DNA of 64,000 nt from assembly GCF_014204795.1 (NCBI RefSeq), contig NZ_JACHMB010000001.1:372001-436000 (forward strand), given 5' to 3'. Position 1 is the first letter of the stretch, and the number at the start of each line of letters is the position of its first letter. The notes under the pieces are model-generated. The model was not told the DNA's origin. It saw nothing but the letters and a program-made list of their open reading frames with translations, and did no database searches. The position numbers and the translations under genes are program-made. This stretch comes from Nonomuraea jabiensis (GTDB taxonomy: Bacteria; Actinomycetota; Actinomycetes; Streptosporangiales; Streptosporangiaceae). Below are positions 35,255-44,809 of this stretch, in pieces.

Positions 35255-35841
35255 CCACATATACGATACCGAACGTCATCGCGCAGAATCCTCGAGGCGA
35301 GCGGATCATGGATGTCTACTCGCATCTGCTCACCGAGCGAATCGTTTATCTGGGCACCGCGATCGACGCGGGCGTCGCCAACGCGCTCATCGCGCAGCTG
35401 ATTTTTCTGGAGTCGGACAACCCCGATGCCGAAATACAGTTCTATATCAACTGCGAAGGTGGTGATCCGAGTGCGATGCTCGCGATATACGACACCATGC
35501 GCCATATCCGCCCGCGGGTTTCGACAACCTGCGTCGGACAAGCCGTCGCGGTCGGAGCCGTCCTTCTCGCCGCGGGTGCCGAGGGAAAACGTGCCGCTCT
35601 CCCCCACGCACGCGTGATCCTGCACCAACCAGCCGCTCAGGGGCGCGGAACGATCCCCGACCTCATCTTGCAGGCCGACGAGGTTGTACGAGTCCGGGCA
35701 GACATCGAGCGCATCCTGTCACGGCACACCGGCCAGACGATCGAGACCCTACGCGCCGACACCGATCACGATCGCGTGTTCACCGCGGCCGCGGCCTTGG
35801 AGTACGGGCTCCTCGATCAGATCATCGAGGAGCACTCATAG
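35251..35841 (+). CDS. ClpP-like subunit lacking the catalytic serine
   Basis: 196 residues, GTGA overlap with the first clpP. It has YINCEGGDPSAMLAIYDTM, HARVILHQPAAQGRG and AAALEYGLLDQII, so the histidine and overall fold are retained. The nucleophile motif GQAASMGA reads GQAVAVGA: Ala100 replaces the serine. It should therefore be proteolytically inert alone and act as a structural or regulatory ring with the preceding ClpP, comparable to ClpR-type subunits of plastids and cyanobacteria (analogy only). The Ser to Ala change is visible directly in the DNA (GCG at 35548). Confidence 0.88.
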   Translation: MTTYTIPNVIAQNPRGERIMDVYSHLLTERIVYLGTAIDAGVANALIAQLIFLESDNPDAEIQFYINCEGGDPSAMLAIYDTMRHIRPRVSTTCVGQAVAVGAVLLAAGAEGKRAALPHARVILHQPAAQGRGTIPDLILQADEVVRVRADIERILSRHTGQTIETLRADTDHDRVFTAAAALEYGLLDQIIEEHS

Positions 35842-35866
35842 GCCCACGAACAACCCCGGCAAGCCG

Positions 35867-36253
35867 CTAAGCGGCCAGAGCATACGCCGCCGAGCAGACA
35901 GCACCCCTCGACCCGCTGGTCTGGGCAGACCGCAAACTCTCTGCGACAGCAAGAGTCAGATCGACCAGGGTCACATCCAGCGCGCCGGCGACCGCGGCGA
36001 TCATTTCACTCGACGGCTCTTTGACGCCTCGTTCCATCTCGGAGAGATATTGCGGCGAGACTCCGGCGCGACCCGCCGTCTCACTCAACTTCTCGCCCCG
36101 CTGTTGACGAAGGTCCCTCAGACATTCACCGAGCACCTGCCGCCACAGCGGCTCGCGAGCCGGAGAGGGCTTGAGGGCGGTCCGATCGATCGCTGGACGT
36201 AGCGGCGAGATGGAAGATGGCTGCGGGATGGAGGAGGCCATACTCCACACCAT
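35867..36253 (-). CDS. XRE-family regulator, ClgR-like
   Basis: Up to about 128 residues from the in-frame ATG at 36253 (36241 is also possible; the frame is open to 36319). The helix-turn-helix reads ECLRDLRQQRGEKLSETAGR, AGVSPQYLSEMERGVKEPSS and EMIAAVAGALDVTLVDLTL. This closely follows ClgR/PopR-type activators, which control clp genes in actinobacteria. It converges on the clpP pair with 25 bp between stops, supporting a role in their regulation. Confidence 0.8.
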   Translation of the reverse strand: MVWSMASSIPQPSSISPLRPAIDRTALKPSPAREPLWRQVLGECLRDLRQQRGEKLSETAGRAGVSPQYLSEMERGVKEPSSEMIAAVAGALDVTLVDLTLAVAESLRSAQTSGSRGAVCSAAYALAA

Positions 36254-36258
36254 AGATA

Positions 36259-36270
36259 GACAGCGCTGTC
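36259..36270. promoter_or_regulatory. Perfect 12-bp palindrome upstream of the ClgR-like gene
   Basis: GACAGCGCTGTC, fully palindromic, lies 6 bp before ATG 36253 on the minus strand. It may be an autoregulatory operator, but if the longer frame to 36319 is used it would be coding. Confidence 0.35.
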
Positions 36271-36504
36271 GAGTTCCGCTGGCTTCGCGCAGAGCGGAAC
36301 CAGTCCCGGCCTCCTCCATTCGGCCTCAGGCACACCTGCGCGCTCACCACGGGGTCACCGCGGCGGCGAGCGCTCGGGTGACGTTGGTGAACAGCCACAC
36401 GAGCAGAGCGCGCACCGTACTCGGCGCAGCGAGATCAGGCGGGTCGCGTGTGCAGGTCAGCAGGCGATGCGGCTGTGTGGATGCGGAGACGGGACGTCAG
36501 CGAG

Positions 36505-37696
36505 GTATGACGTGTCCGCGTCTGCCGGTGGACGACGATCACGGCAGCTGGTATTTCGCGGTCCAGGTACGCGGCCTGGACGAGCAGCGGCAGGGCGGTT
36601 ACACCGACTCCGAGGAAGCGCACGCGGCAGGCCGAGCCCTGGCCGTTGCCGACCGCGACGGTGCAGGGGCCGGATGCACCCTCGGACAGTGGCTGGCACG
36701 CTGGCCGGCCAGCTAGGACGCCCTGCGTCCGTCGACCCGGCAAGGCTACGCCACACACATCCGTCTCTACCTCATCCCGCAGTTGGGACGGATCCTGCTC
36801 CACCAGCTCACCTCCCGCGACGTCAACGGACTGCTCGCGACGCTCGCGTCCCGCCCCTCGCCAACCGGTCGCCGACTGTCGCCCGCTGCCGCGGTGCGGA
36901 TCCACGCCACCTTGCGGACCGCGCTGAACGCGGCGGTGCGCGCCCGGCTGATCCCCATCAACCCGGCCAACGGCGCCGAACTCCCCCACCCCCGACGACC
37001 GCATCCAGTCGTCTGGACCGCCGGACGGACCGCGCCTGGCAGCAAACAGCAGAACGTCCGGCGGTGGCGGTCTGGACCGAACAACAACTCGCGGCCTTCC
37101 TGACCGGCATCGCGCAGGACCGCCTATACGCCGCCTGGCGGCAGCCGCGCTACGCGGACTGCGCCGCGGTGAGCTGGCCGGGCTACGCTGGACGGACGTC
37201 GACCTGCAGGCCGCGGAGCTGACGGTGACGCAGCAGCGAGTGCGCACGCCGACGGCCAGGTCGTGACCGGGCCGCCGAAAAGCGCCGCCGACTGCCGGGT
37301 GGTGGCCCTGGACGCGAAGACCGTGCGGGCGCTGAGACGGCACCGAGAGCGGCAAGAGGAGCTGAGCGCGAGGGCGGGGACACGCTGGCGCTGGCCGCGC
37401 ACACCGACCTGAAGGTGGTGCAGGCGATGCTGGGGCATGCCAGCATTGTGCTGACCGCCGATACGTATGTCTCGGTCCTGCCGGAGGTGGCCCACAAAGC
37501 TGCCCAAGAGACGGCGGGGCCGGTGCTGAGAGCGGCGTGCAAGCTCAGGCGGTCGCATGGAGGTCGGGACCTCCTCAAGGGCTTCGCCACCGGTGCCGGC
37601 ATCGTGCTCGCCGTCCCGTTCGGGTGGGCGATCGTCGTGGGCTTCATCCTCGGAATCGTCGGCACGCTGCTCGGCATGGACCTGAACACCCCCTAA
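36505..37696 (+). pseudogene. Tyrosine integrase, multiple frameshifts
   Basis: Successive frames give DDDHGSWYFAVQVRGLDEQR (N-terminal beta domain), RQGYATHIRLYLIPQLGRIL and HQLTSRDVNGLLATLASRPS (core-binding), then LDAKTVRALRRHRERQEELS and LKVVQAMLGHASIVLTADTY (catalytic histidine and tyrosine). An in-frame TAG and at least three shifts break it. The last frame continues past the tyrosine into a hydrophobic tail (VLAVPFGWAIVVGFILGIVG) ending at 37696. A non-functional phage- or element-type integrase. Confidence 0.75.
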
Positions 37697-37777
37697 CTGG
37701 ACAAGTTCCTCGAGGCTACTTCGAGCCGGTGTACTACGGCCTGCCGGGCCTCGCGGTCGTGGTCGGGGGCGGCGGCA

Positions 37778-38020
37778 CCGCACCTGGCTGACCGCCATCC
37801 AACTGCCCTCTTACGCCCCGAACTCGACCCCGTCGAAGGAGTCCGAGCCCACCTGAAGCGCTCCCCAGGCAACTTCGCCAAGAAACCCCTGAATGAACTC
37901 GCCCGCCTGATCAAGAGCGGCTGAAGAAGATTCAGTACCGGCCTCAGCTGATCAACGGCTTCATCGCCAAGACCGACCTCGACACCCCCCGTACTTCCGG
38001 CTTTGAAGCTCTCTAGCCCG
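37778..38020 (+). pseudogene. IS630-type transposase C-terminal remnant
   Basis: TAIQLPSYAPELDPVEGVRA and HLKRSPGNFAKKPLNELARL are the IS630 DDE C-terminal signature (LP.YAPELNPVE..W..LK). An in-frame TGA then interrupts it, and the next frame continues KKIQYRPQLINGFIAKTDLD. Confidence 0.75.
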
Positions 38021-38040
38021 TTCGGGAAGCGTCTCCCACG

Positions 38041-38577
38041 CTACTTCGTGGATCCGGGCTCGGGCTTGCCGTGCGAGGCATCAGCCCCCGCGCGCATTCG
38101 CCTCGCGTGAGCAAGTCCGATAACGGCGATCAACGCCAGCAGCGCGGCCTCGCCGAGAGTGTGCAGGACATACCGGGCCGGATTGTTGTCCACTATTTGC
38201 CAGGCATGGATGGCGGAGTAGACGAGCTGCACCCCTCCGGCAATAAGCAGCCAGCGGATTCTCGACATGGCCGCCACGGTGAAGTACGCCGCCCACGCCG
38301 GCCAGATCCAGCCGGCGGGGGACCAGGATACGAGGTGGAAGGCGAATATGGCGGCCACCGACAGCAGGAGGACGGGAACCGGCCAACGCCGCCGCACGAA
38401 TAACAACGCGCCAAGAAAGAGGGCCAGCGCGATGACGTGCGGCCATGGTGAACGGATTCCCGTAGCGAGGGCTACGGCGACGAAGAGGACGACAGTGAGG
38501 CACGCCAGCCCCAGGTCATCGAGTGCGCCGGCGGAACGCGTGAGGAATGAGGGGCGCGCTGCTGGCGTGATGGACAC
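38041..38577 (-). CDS. Membrane protein of unknown function
   Basis: 178 residues from a GTG with AGGAGAG 6 bp upstream. It has five or six predicted hydrophobic helices, such as LACLTVVLFVAVALATGI, VIALALFLGALLFV, VPVLLLSVAAIFAFHLV and ALLALIAVIGLAHA. It could be the sensor membrane part of a truncated histidine kinase or a stand-alone membrane protein; no kinase domain is present. It lies downstream of the fulvocin-C-related gene, separated by a terminator-like hairpin. Confidence 0.55.
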   Translation of the reverse strand: MSITPAARPSFLTRSAGALDDLGLACLTVVLFVAVALATGIRSPWPHVIALALFLGALLFVRRRWPVPVLLLSVAAIFAFHLVSWSPAGWIWPAWAAYFTVAAMSRIRWLLIAGGVQLVYSAIHAWQIVDNNPARYVLHTLGEAALLALIAVIGLAHARRMRAGADASHGKPEPGSTK

Positions 38578-38650
38578 ATGCTCTCCTGGAATGTGGGGCC
38601 GGTGACGGCCCGGATGCACGGTGAACGTTTCACAGACATCATGCTCGGGA

Positions 38651-38691
38651 ACGTGGCCGGGCGCCAACGCTCTTGGCAGGCCCGGCCACGT
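38651..38691 (-). terminator. Hairpin after the fulvocin-C-related gene
   Basis: ACGTGGCCGGGC (38651-38662) and GCCCGGCCACGT (38680-38691) form a perfect 12-bp stem with a 17-nt loop, 7 bp after the stop of the cysteine-rich gene. No T-run. Confidence 0.7.
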
Positions 38692-38697
38692 CGCTGG

Positions 38698-39675
38698 TCA
38701 ATAGCAGAGCCACCCGGCCGTGGTGTGCTCGCAACACATTCCATTGCAGGGGGCGTCCCAGAACCACCCGCACCCGGTGGTCCTGCTGCAGCTGTAGGCA
38801 CCCGATCGGCAGTCCGCACTACCGCAGAAATCCTCGGTCACGTTACAGGTACAGGTCGAAGCCACCGCCGCCGACGGGGTGACTTCGGACGGGCCGAGTT
38901 GTGCCAGCAGGTTGCCCGCCTCCTGCTTTCCAAGAACGGCGATGGCCTCTTCTCCCAGTGCCTTTTTCTTGTGCGCGAAGTCGACGGTGGACTCGTCCGC
39001 GAGGGCGTTTCTTTCCGTCAGGAGGCCCTCGGCCGTCGTGAGGATGCGGTCCAGCTCCGGAGTCGGCTTCGCATGCGTGGCGCGATATTGGTCGAGCTGC
39101 GCCAGCCAGAGCTGCCGTCGAGTCGCGGGGGACAGGGCCTGATAGATCGCCCTGCGGTGAGCCATGTCATGAGTGATGAATTCGTTGTACGTCTGGGGAA
39201 GCTTGTCGATGTTCGCCTGCACCCACTTCTCGGCCGCAGACGGTCCTGGATCGGCCATCGCCGGGGTCGCCCGCGCGGCGAGCACCGCGGCCGCGACTCC
39301 CAGCCCGGCGAGCCCGAGGAAGCGGCGCCTGCCCGGCGTACTCTGCTCGGGAGTGCCGCCCTGATACTTCATCGCGCCCAGCGCCGCCAGGAGCCGCCGG
39401 GTTCCTCCTAAACCGAGCAGCAGGGGGAGCCTGATTCCCATCGCGGCGCCCGTCCAGGCTCTTACCTCGTCATCCCTGATGCGAAGGAGGGTCGGCGCGT
39501 GTGGTGCGGGCCCTCCGAACGCGCGCTCGCGCAACTCGACGACGTCACACCGCGTCAGGGGCACGATCTCCAGGTTGTTGCTGCCGGACCTCTTGACCTC
39601 GCCGGCGATCTGCCTGCACCTGCCGCAGGAAGCATCGAAGGCCAGCATCCACCGCGAAATGCTCTGCTTTTCCAT
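38698..39675 (-). CDS. Fulvocin-C-related cysteine-rich protein
   Basis: 325 residues. An N-terminal segment resembles a thioredoxin-like DUF (AFDASCGRCRQIAGEV). A twin-arginine-type signal near 115 (RRRFLGLAGLGVAAAVLAAR) is followed by a helical region. The last about 55 residues are very cysteine-rich (TCTCNVTEDFCGSADCRSGA, CGWFWDAPCNGMCCEH). This C-terminal pattern is that of bacteriocin fulvocin-C-related proteins of actinobacteria and myxobacteria. ATG 39675 has an AGAGGTAAGG stretch upstream; the frame opens at 39693. Likely exported; bactericidal function is not shown. Confidence 0.7.
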   Translation of the reverse strand: MEKQSISRWMLAFDASCGRCRQIAGEVKRSGSNNLEIVPLTRCDVVELRERAFGGPAPHAPTLLRIRDDEVRAWTGAAMGIRLPLLLGLGGTRRLLAALGAMKYQGGTPEQSTPGRRRFLGLAGLGVAAAVLAARATPAMADPGPSAAEKWVQANIDKLPQTYNEFITHDMAHRRAIYQALSPATRRQLWLAQLDQYRATHAKPTPELDRILTTAEGLLTERNALADESTVDFAHKKKALGEEAIAVLGKQEAGNLLAQLGPSEVTPSAAVASTCTCNVTEDFCGSADCRSGAYSCSRTTGCGWFWDAPCNGMCCEHTTAGWLCY

Positions 39676-39749
39676 AAAGGCCTTACCTCTCATGGCCGTG
39701 TGACCGTCGAAAACTCATCCGTGCATTGCACGCGATTCTCTGGTTAATA

Positions 39750-39982
39750 TCAGGACCGGTCATTACGGAGCAAGGGCAGATCATGGCGGGCATCCGCCAT
39801 TGACGGTCGCGGAAAGTGCGTGATAATGGCTTGGTCGGGCGGGCGACTCCGCCGATCCACACGCCCTGATTACGCAGATTAAAGCGCTGAATCCCTGGCC
39901 GCCTGAAGGGGAAACGCGGATTTCCGCATGGCACCATTGTCTGTGAGATCCCGATCGGTCATTATCGAGATCGGTAACCGAT
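39750..39982. promoter_or_regulatory. Inverted repeats in the divergent intergenic region
   Basis: The 572-bp gap between the fulvocin-related gene (minus) and the secreted protease (plus) contains ATCGGT-A-ACCGAT (39970-39982), another ATCGGT at 39954-39959 within TCGGTCATTA, a similar CCGGTCATTA near 39752, and GCGGA-TT-TCCGC (39916-39927). These could be operators for the divergent genes. No gene is seen in the gap. Confidence 0.35.
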
Positions 39983-40247
39983 AAGGCCGTGATTAAAGAC
40001 AAGAGGACCCCGGCGCTTCCGGGTGTCCGGTCGCGTCATCATCAATTCGCGGGACTGTCCGTGCATCGGGCCGGTCCCCGAAATCGGGCGATTCTCCGTC
40101 CCGCCCGACTTCGGCTCGGTTCACAGCCCTTCAGCACGCCGTCCGCCACCCGGCCCGGACCTTACGACGAGTGAGTCTCAGCAGCCGCGGTCATGTCTCC
40201 CGAGCGCATGACCACTCTCGCGATCACCCCTATGGAGATGACCTGTC

Positions 40248-43200
40248 GTGCGCAAAAGCCATGCCCTCACAGCGGCGCTCGCCGCGCTGCTCATCGTGTT
40301 ACCCGGAACCACGCCCGTCTCCTACGCCCAGACGCTGTCGGCGGAGGCCTCCGCCGGTGCGGAGCAGACCGACGGCGAGAGTCTCCACCTGGCCGACCTC
40401 GCCATCGACGTCGGCCAGGACGGGCGCACCGTGACCGTCAAGGTCACCGCGCTCGTGCCGGTGCCCGCCGCATCGCTGCTGGTCAGCGTGGTCAAGGACG
40501 ACCAGGCCACCGAGCTGGGCGCGCCTGGGCTGGGCAACCTCGCCAAGGGAACCTCCGCCGAGAGGAAGGTGGAGCTGGCCTCGCGGGTGCGGGGAGACCT
40601 GGGAATCGTGGCGGTCCTGTCCAGCCGCGGGCAGGCCGCGGACTCGGCCTACCTGGCCGTACGAGGCGGCGACTACGGCGTCGTCACGGCCGCCGGGCTC
40701 CAGGCGCTGCCCGAGGCGGAGCTGCTGCGCGCGCGGGAGCTGGGCCGCCTGACGGAGGAGGAGTACCGCGCCAAGGCACTCCCGCTCCACACCGCCCCCG
40801 GCTTCGACCCCGACGCGATCAAGGTCGAGCCGCTCGCCCCGGCCAACAGATCGGCCGCTGCGGCGGCAGGCGTCACGATCTCCGGAAGGATCACCTATCG
40901 CGACCTGTGGTATGTCCAACGCGGTGTGCGCAACGCCCTGCTGGAACTCGTTCAAACGGACGGCCCGCAGACGTTCGAGCTGGGCAGGACGACAGACAGC
41001 GGCGACTTCACCGGCACCATCGGAGAATTCCCGGCCGGCCAGTACGTTCTCAAGGTCAGCACCGACAACCAGGTGGGCACCATCGACTGGGGCACCCTGA
41101 GGCCCTACTACATCAACTCTGGTACTCACACATGGTCTCCGGGCAACGCCTACTCCGGCGTCAATATCGACATCACCGCCAACGACGACACCAGGCGCGC
41201 CTTCGCCCTGCTGGACGCCCTTCGCACGGTCGGGCTCTACTACCAGAAGATCCGCCGCTCCACCTGGCACGACCAGCTCCGGGTGCGTTATCCGGCCAGC
41301 GGGTCTCAGTCGTACAACGGGCTCATCGAGATGGCCGGCAGCTCGGTCGTGTGCTCCACCAACCCGACGGTGTACTGCGAGGAGGACGCCTTCGACTGGA
41401 CCGTGCTCGCGCACGAGTCGGGGCATGTGGTCGCCGCGGAGGGCGGGTTCGCCAGCAGCCCTGGAGGGGACCACGACATCTGCGATCATGCCTGGGTCGG
41501 CGGCAGGTCCAAGCAGGACGCCAACGCTCTGGCCTTCAGCGAGGGCTGGGCCACGTTCTACGGGCTGCGTGCGCTTCAGGACGAGGGAGTGCCGGCGGGC
41601 ATCCCGAACTACACCCCGACGATCTACATTGACGCCCCGCTCGTCCCGCCCAACAGCGCCGGTGACCTGTTCTACTACGACATTGAGACCGCGTCTGCGG
41701 CACCTCCCGGCGCCGGCGCGCGAGTCTGCTCCCCCGAGGGCGAGGACAGCGAGATGGAGGTGCAGCGAGTCCTGTGGGACTTGTACGACTCCCAAGTCGA
41801 CAGCAACTCCGGCGAGAACGCCGTCTGGGGTTCGATGACCGATGTGCTCAACGTGATGGTCTCCGCGACTCCGTCCTCGCTCTCGGCCGCCTACCAAGGG
41901 CTCAGTTCCGGCCGAAGCTGGGCGCAACGCAAGGAGGGCCAGAAGGTCCTGTCCGCGCACGGCATCGCCCCTGAGCTGACCGTCGCGAAGAACTTCCCGC
42001 CGACGATCAGCTGGAACAACGCTCCCGGCGGCCCGCCCGCCCACCGCAACAACAACTTCGAGGTCCAGTACGTAGACGGGTCATCGGGCACGGTCATCAA
42101 GAGCGTCGCGGTGGGCGGGGCGTTGTCGTACCAGCCGCTGCCGAGCGACTGGAACGCGATCGTCAGCGGCCGGTCGAGCCTGGCAGTCCAGGTCGCGGCC
42201 CGGCAGACGAGTTCGCCCACGACTGGCCCGTACCTCAGCGCGGCGGCCGTGCTCCCGGTCACCCCCATCAACGTCACGTCGGCGACGAGCTGGGACAACC
42301 TCTGGCAGAACTACGGCGACAAGAGCGGTGACTGGAACGGGGGCGACGGCGCGCAGTCCACGAGGCTGCCCGACGGCAGCACCGCCTGGTTCTTCAACGA
42401 CTCCTTCTGGGGCGAGATCGGGGCCGACGGCATGCGGCCGCTGTTCCTCAACAGCAAGCCCCGCAACATGGCCGTCGTGCAGCAGGGCACCGGCAGTACG
42501 CTGAAGAGTTTCGGCGGGCCCGTCGACCCCTACCTGAACCCCAGGAACCACCCCGGCACCCTGGTAGCCAGTCCCCCGCCCTTCGACAACCAGGCGCGCT
42601 ACCACATCTTCGGCGGCGACGGGATCATGTCCGGCAACACCCTGTACAAGTTCTACGTCGTCATGGACGGTCAATCCCCGTCCGGGAACGCCGGCTTCCC
42701 CGACTGGCCGGTCGGGAGCGCGCTGGCCACCTTCACCTGGGATGGCAGCAAGCTGAGCCACTCCGCCGCCCAGATACTGGGCGTGCCGTGGACGAACGTC
42801 CAGTGGGGCATCGCCGTGCTCGACGAGGGCGGCTACACCTACATCTACGGCGACGAGGACATCGCCTCCCCGCCCACAAAGTACCTGCACCTGGCCAGGG
42901 TCCCGCAGGGCGCTATCACCGACTGGAGCAAGTGGGAGTACTACACGGGAACCAGCTGGTCAAACCAGGCATCGGCCTCGGCCCGGATGATGGCCGGCGT
43001 GTCGAACGGGTTCTCGGTCGCCAAGATCAACGGCAAGTTCGTGCTGCTGACCACGGACACCTCAGCCGGCGCCACGACCTGGTCAGCGGTGGCGTACTAC
43101 GCCGACCAGCCGTGGGAGTTCTCCTCCACGACGCCGAAGAACGTACTGTTCGCCCCTCAGCTCCCCTTCGGCCGGGTCCAGTACGAGTACCGCATCCACC

Positions 43201-44144
43201 CGCAGTTCTCCAACGGCAGCCGGGTGCTCGTCGGATACACCCCTAACACGCTCAGGATCGACAACGCGTGCATGGGTGAGAACGACTACGACGCCCGCGT
43301 CTATCGTCCGCGCTTCCTGAACGTGGTGCTGCCGGGCCTGTCCGGCTCCTCGGGGGCCCTGCCCACCACGGGAGCCCCGGCCCCGACCGCCTACCCGAAC
43401 ACGCCACCCGTGCCGCCGTCCCAGATGACCTGGCACACCGTAGACGACTCCTACGGCACGAGCAAGTGCGGCAGCACCCCGGCTTCGGCGCCCTCGCCTG
43501 CACTGACGGCCACGCCCACACCCGACACGGGGGTGGCGCTCCAATGGACGATGAGTCCCGTGGGCATGTGGATCTACAACGTCCAATACCACGACGACAC
43601 CGCCGACCCGAACTGGAACAACCCGCCCGCCAGTGACCCCAACTGCAAGACGGCCGCTTCCCAGGGCGGGTGGTGCACGATGCCCTACCCCATCAGCGGC
43701 ACACGCTCCTTCACGATGGAGCACCTGGTGGCCTACCACAACTACCGTTTCCGGGTCTCGGCCGGACCCTGGCGATCAGGCGGGAGCACCTGGTCGAACA
43801 CGGCCACGGCGACCCCCGTCATCCCACCCCCGACCACCGCGCCGACCAACGTGAAGGCGACGGCTGGCCGCGGCAGCGTGACGATCACCTGGACCGACAA
43901 CACCCCCGACGTCTGGTTCAGGGTCGTACGCAAGGAAGGCTCGACCGTGCTGAAGACCGAGTCCTTCCCCGCCAAGACCATGACCTGGTATACCTCGGTC
44001 GACGGTGACCCCGAACACCCACGCCAATACGAGTTCTGGGTCGTGGAGAACAACCTGGGCGGCGACGGCCCTGCATCGGCGCACGTCACGGCCACACCAC
44101 TGCCCTGCGGACTGTGGGTCGGAATAGCTTGCGACCAGCCATGA
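40248..44144 (+). CDS. Large secreted protein: HExxH domain, DUF4185-like domain, FN3
   Basis: 1298 residues. A clear signal peptide ends near AQTLSA. Residues about 30-340 are of unknown fold. HESGH (His389-Glu390-His393) with a downstream Glu in AFSEGWATFYG gives a metallopeptidase active site. Residues about 675-1050 (GDWNGGDGAQSTRLPDGSTA, MAGVSNGFSVAKINGKFVLL, TPNTLRIDNACMGENDYDAR) resemble DUF4185/DUF5005 beta-propeller-like glycan-related domains. Two fibronectin type III-like domains end the protein. Likely a secreted degradative enzyme. Its domain plan parallels the protein at 45455, on the other strand. Confidence 0.75.
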   Translation: MRKSHALTAALAALLIVLPGTTPVSYAQTLSAEASAGAEQTDGESLHLADLAIDVGQDGRTVTVKVTALVPVPAASLLVSVVKDDQATELGAPGLGNLAKGTSAERKVELASRVRGDLGIVAVLSSRGQAADSAYLAVRGGDYGVVTAAGLQALPEAELLRARELGRLTEEEYRAKALPLHTAPGFDPDAIKVEPLAPANRSAAAAAGVTISGRITYRDLWYVQRGVRNALLELVQTDGPQTFELGRTTDSGDFTGTIGEFPAGQYVLKVSTDNQVGTIDWGTLRPYYINSGTHTWSPGNAYSGVNIDITANDDTRRAFALLDALRTVGLYYQKIRRSTWHDQLRVRYPASGSQSYNGLIEMAGSSVVCSTNPTVYCEEDAFDWTVLAHESGHVVAAEGGFASSPGGDHDICDHAWVGGRSKQDANALAFSEGWATFYGLRALQDEGVPAGIPNYTPTIYIDAPLVPPNSAGDLFYYDIETASAAPPGAGARVCSPEGEDSEMEVQRVLWDLYDSQVDSNSGENAVWGSMTDVLNVMVSATPSSLSAAYQGLSSGRSWAQRKEGQKVLSAHGIAPELTVAKNFPPTISWNNAPGGPPAHRNNNFEVQYVDGSSGTVIKSVAVGGALSYQPLPSDWNAIVSGRSSLAVQVAARQTSSPTTGPYLSAAAVLPVTPINVTSATSWDNLWQNYGDKSGDWNGGDGAQSTRLPDGSTAWFFNDSFWGEIGADGMRPLFLNSKPRNMAVVQQGTGSTLKSFGGPVDPYLNPRNHPGTLVASPPPFDNQARYHIFGGDGIMSGNTLYKFYVVMDGQSPSGNAGFPDWPVGSALATFTWDGSKLSHSAAQILGVPWTNVQWGIAVLDEGGYTYIYGDEDIASPPTKYLHLARVPQGAITDWSKWEYYTGTSWSNQASASARMMAGVSNGFSVAKINGKFVLLTTDTSAGATTWSAVAYYADQPWEFSSTTPKNVLFAPQLPFGRVQYEYRIHPQFSNGSRVLVGYTPNTLRIDNACMGENDYDARVYRPRFLNVVLPGLSGSSGALPTTGAPAPTAYPNTPPVPPSQMTWHTVDDSYGTSKCGSTPASAPSPALTATPTPDTGVALQWTMSPVGMWIYNVQYHDDTADPNWNNPPASDPNCKTAASQGGWCTMPYPISGTRSFTMEHLVAYHNYRFRVSAGPWRSGGSTWSNTATATPVIPPPTTAPTNVKATAGRGSVTITWTDNTPDVWFRVVRKEGSTVLKTESFPAKTMTWYTSVDGDPEHPRQYEFWVVENNLGGDGPASAHVTATPLPCGLWVGIACDQP

Positions 44145-44150
44145 CGCCTG

Positions 44151-44178
44151 GGTCCGCGCCCCTTTCCGGGCGCGGACC
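44151..44178 (+). terminator. Hairpin terminator
   Basis: GGTCCGCGCCC (44151-44161) and GGGCGCGGACC (44168-44178) form a perfect 11-bp stem with a 6-nt loop, 6 bp after the secreted protein's stop. Confidence 0.8.
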
Positions 44179-44201
44179 GCCGCCTGTCTCTGGAGCTGAC
44201 C

Positions 44202-44639
44202 ATGACCACCGCCCCGCCCTCACCTCTCACCGCCCTGCTGATCGCCGGCGCGGTCGCGCTGCTGGCCGCTTGCTCGGCCCAGGTGCAGTGCGGGCCGTGC
44301 GGGGGGAGCGGCGTACAACTCCTGATGGAGGGGGCGGTCGCGGTGCAGGGGCGCACGTACGAGGTGTGCGACCGGCGCGGGGCCTGCGAGAAGGGCGAGC
44401 TGCCTGTCATGCGCGCCACGCCGGCCCCGGCCTCACCCGTCCCCGTCGTGTTCGTCCCGCTGCCAGGAGGTGCCACCGACCATTCGCGCCAGACGATCGA
44501 CGCCATGATCCGCGACGGCGCCGGCCGGATCGTGGGACGCGGGCGGGCGACTTTCCCCGAATATCGGCCGCTCGAACAAACAGAACCATGCCACTGCTAT
44601 GAGGCCCGTACCGATCTGTCCATAAAACAAAGCGCCTGA
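44202..44639 (+). CDS. Small lipoprotein of unknown function
   Basis: 145 residues. The signal ends in a lipobox (AVALLAAC), predicting a lipid-anchored surface protein. The mature part has several cysteines (CGPCGG, CDRRGACEKG, CHCYEA) and a Pro/Ala linker. No family recognised. It follows the large secreted enzyme, separated by a terminator, so independent expression is likely. Confidence 0.65.
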   Translation: MTTAPPSPLTALLIAGAVALLAACSAQVQCGPCGGSGVQLLMEGAVAVQGRTYEVCDRRGACEKGELPVMRATPAPASPVPVVFVPLPGGATDHSRQTIDAMIRDGAGRIVGRGRATFPEYRPLEQTEPCHCYEARTDLSIKQSA

Positions 44640-44809
44640 ACTCGAACTGACTAAGCGCATAACGGACGAGCCCGCCAACCTGGCGGGGCACCTACTTAGG
44701 ACATAAGCCGCAATCAACTCAGATCAAACGCCTACACAGACAGTGGCGTTCAAGATCGGCACACCTGCCAATGCTGCAGGTCACCATGCGGATCGAGTAT
44801 TCGAGCCCC

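Noticed and set aside
38041..38577. Histidine kinase
   Set aside because: Only membrane helices are present; no H-box or ATPase domain follows, so it is listed as a membrane protein of unknown function.
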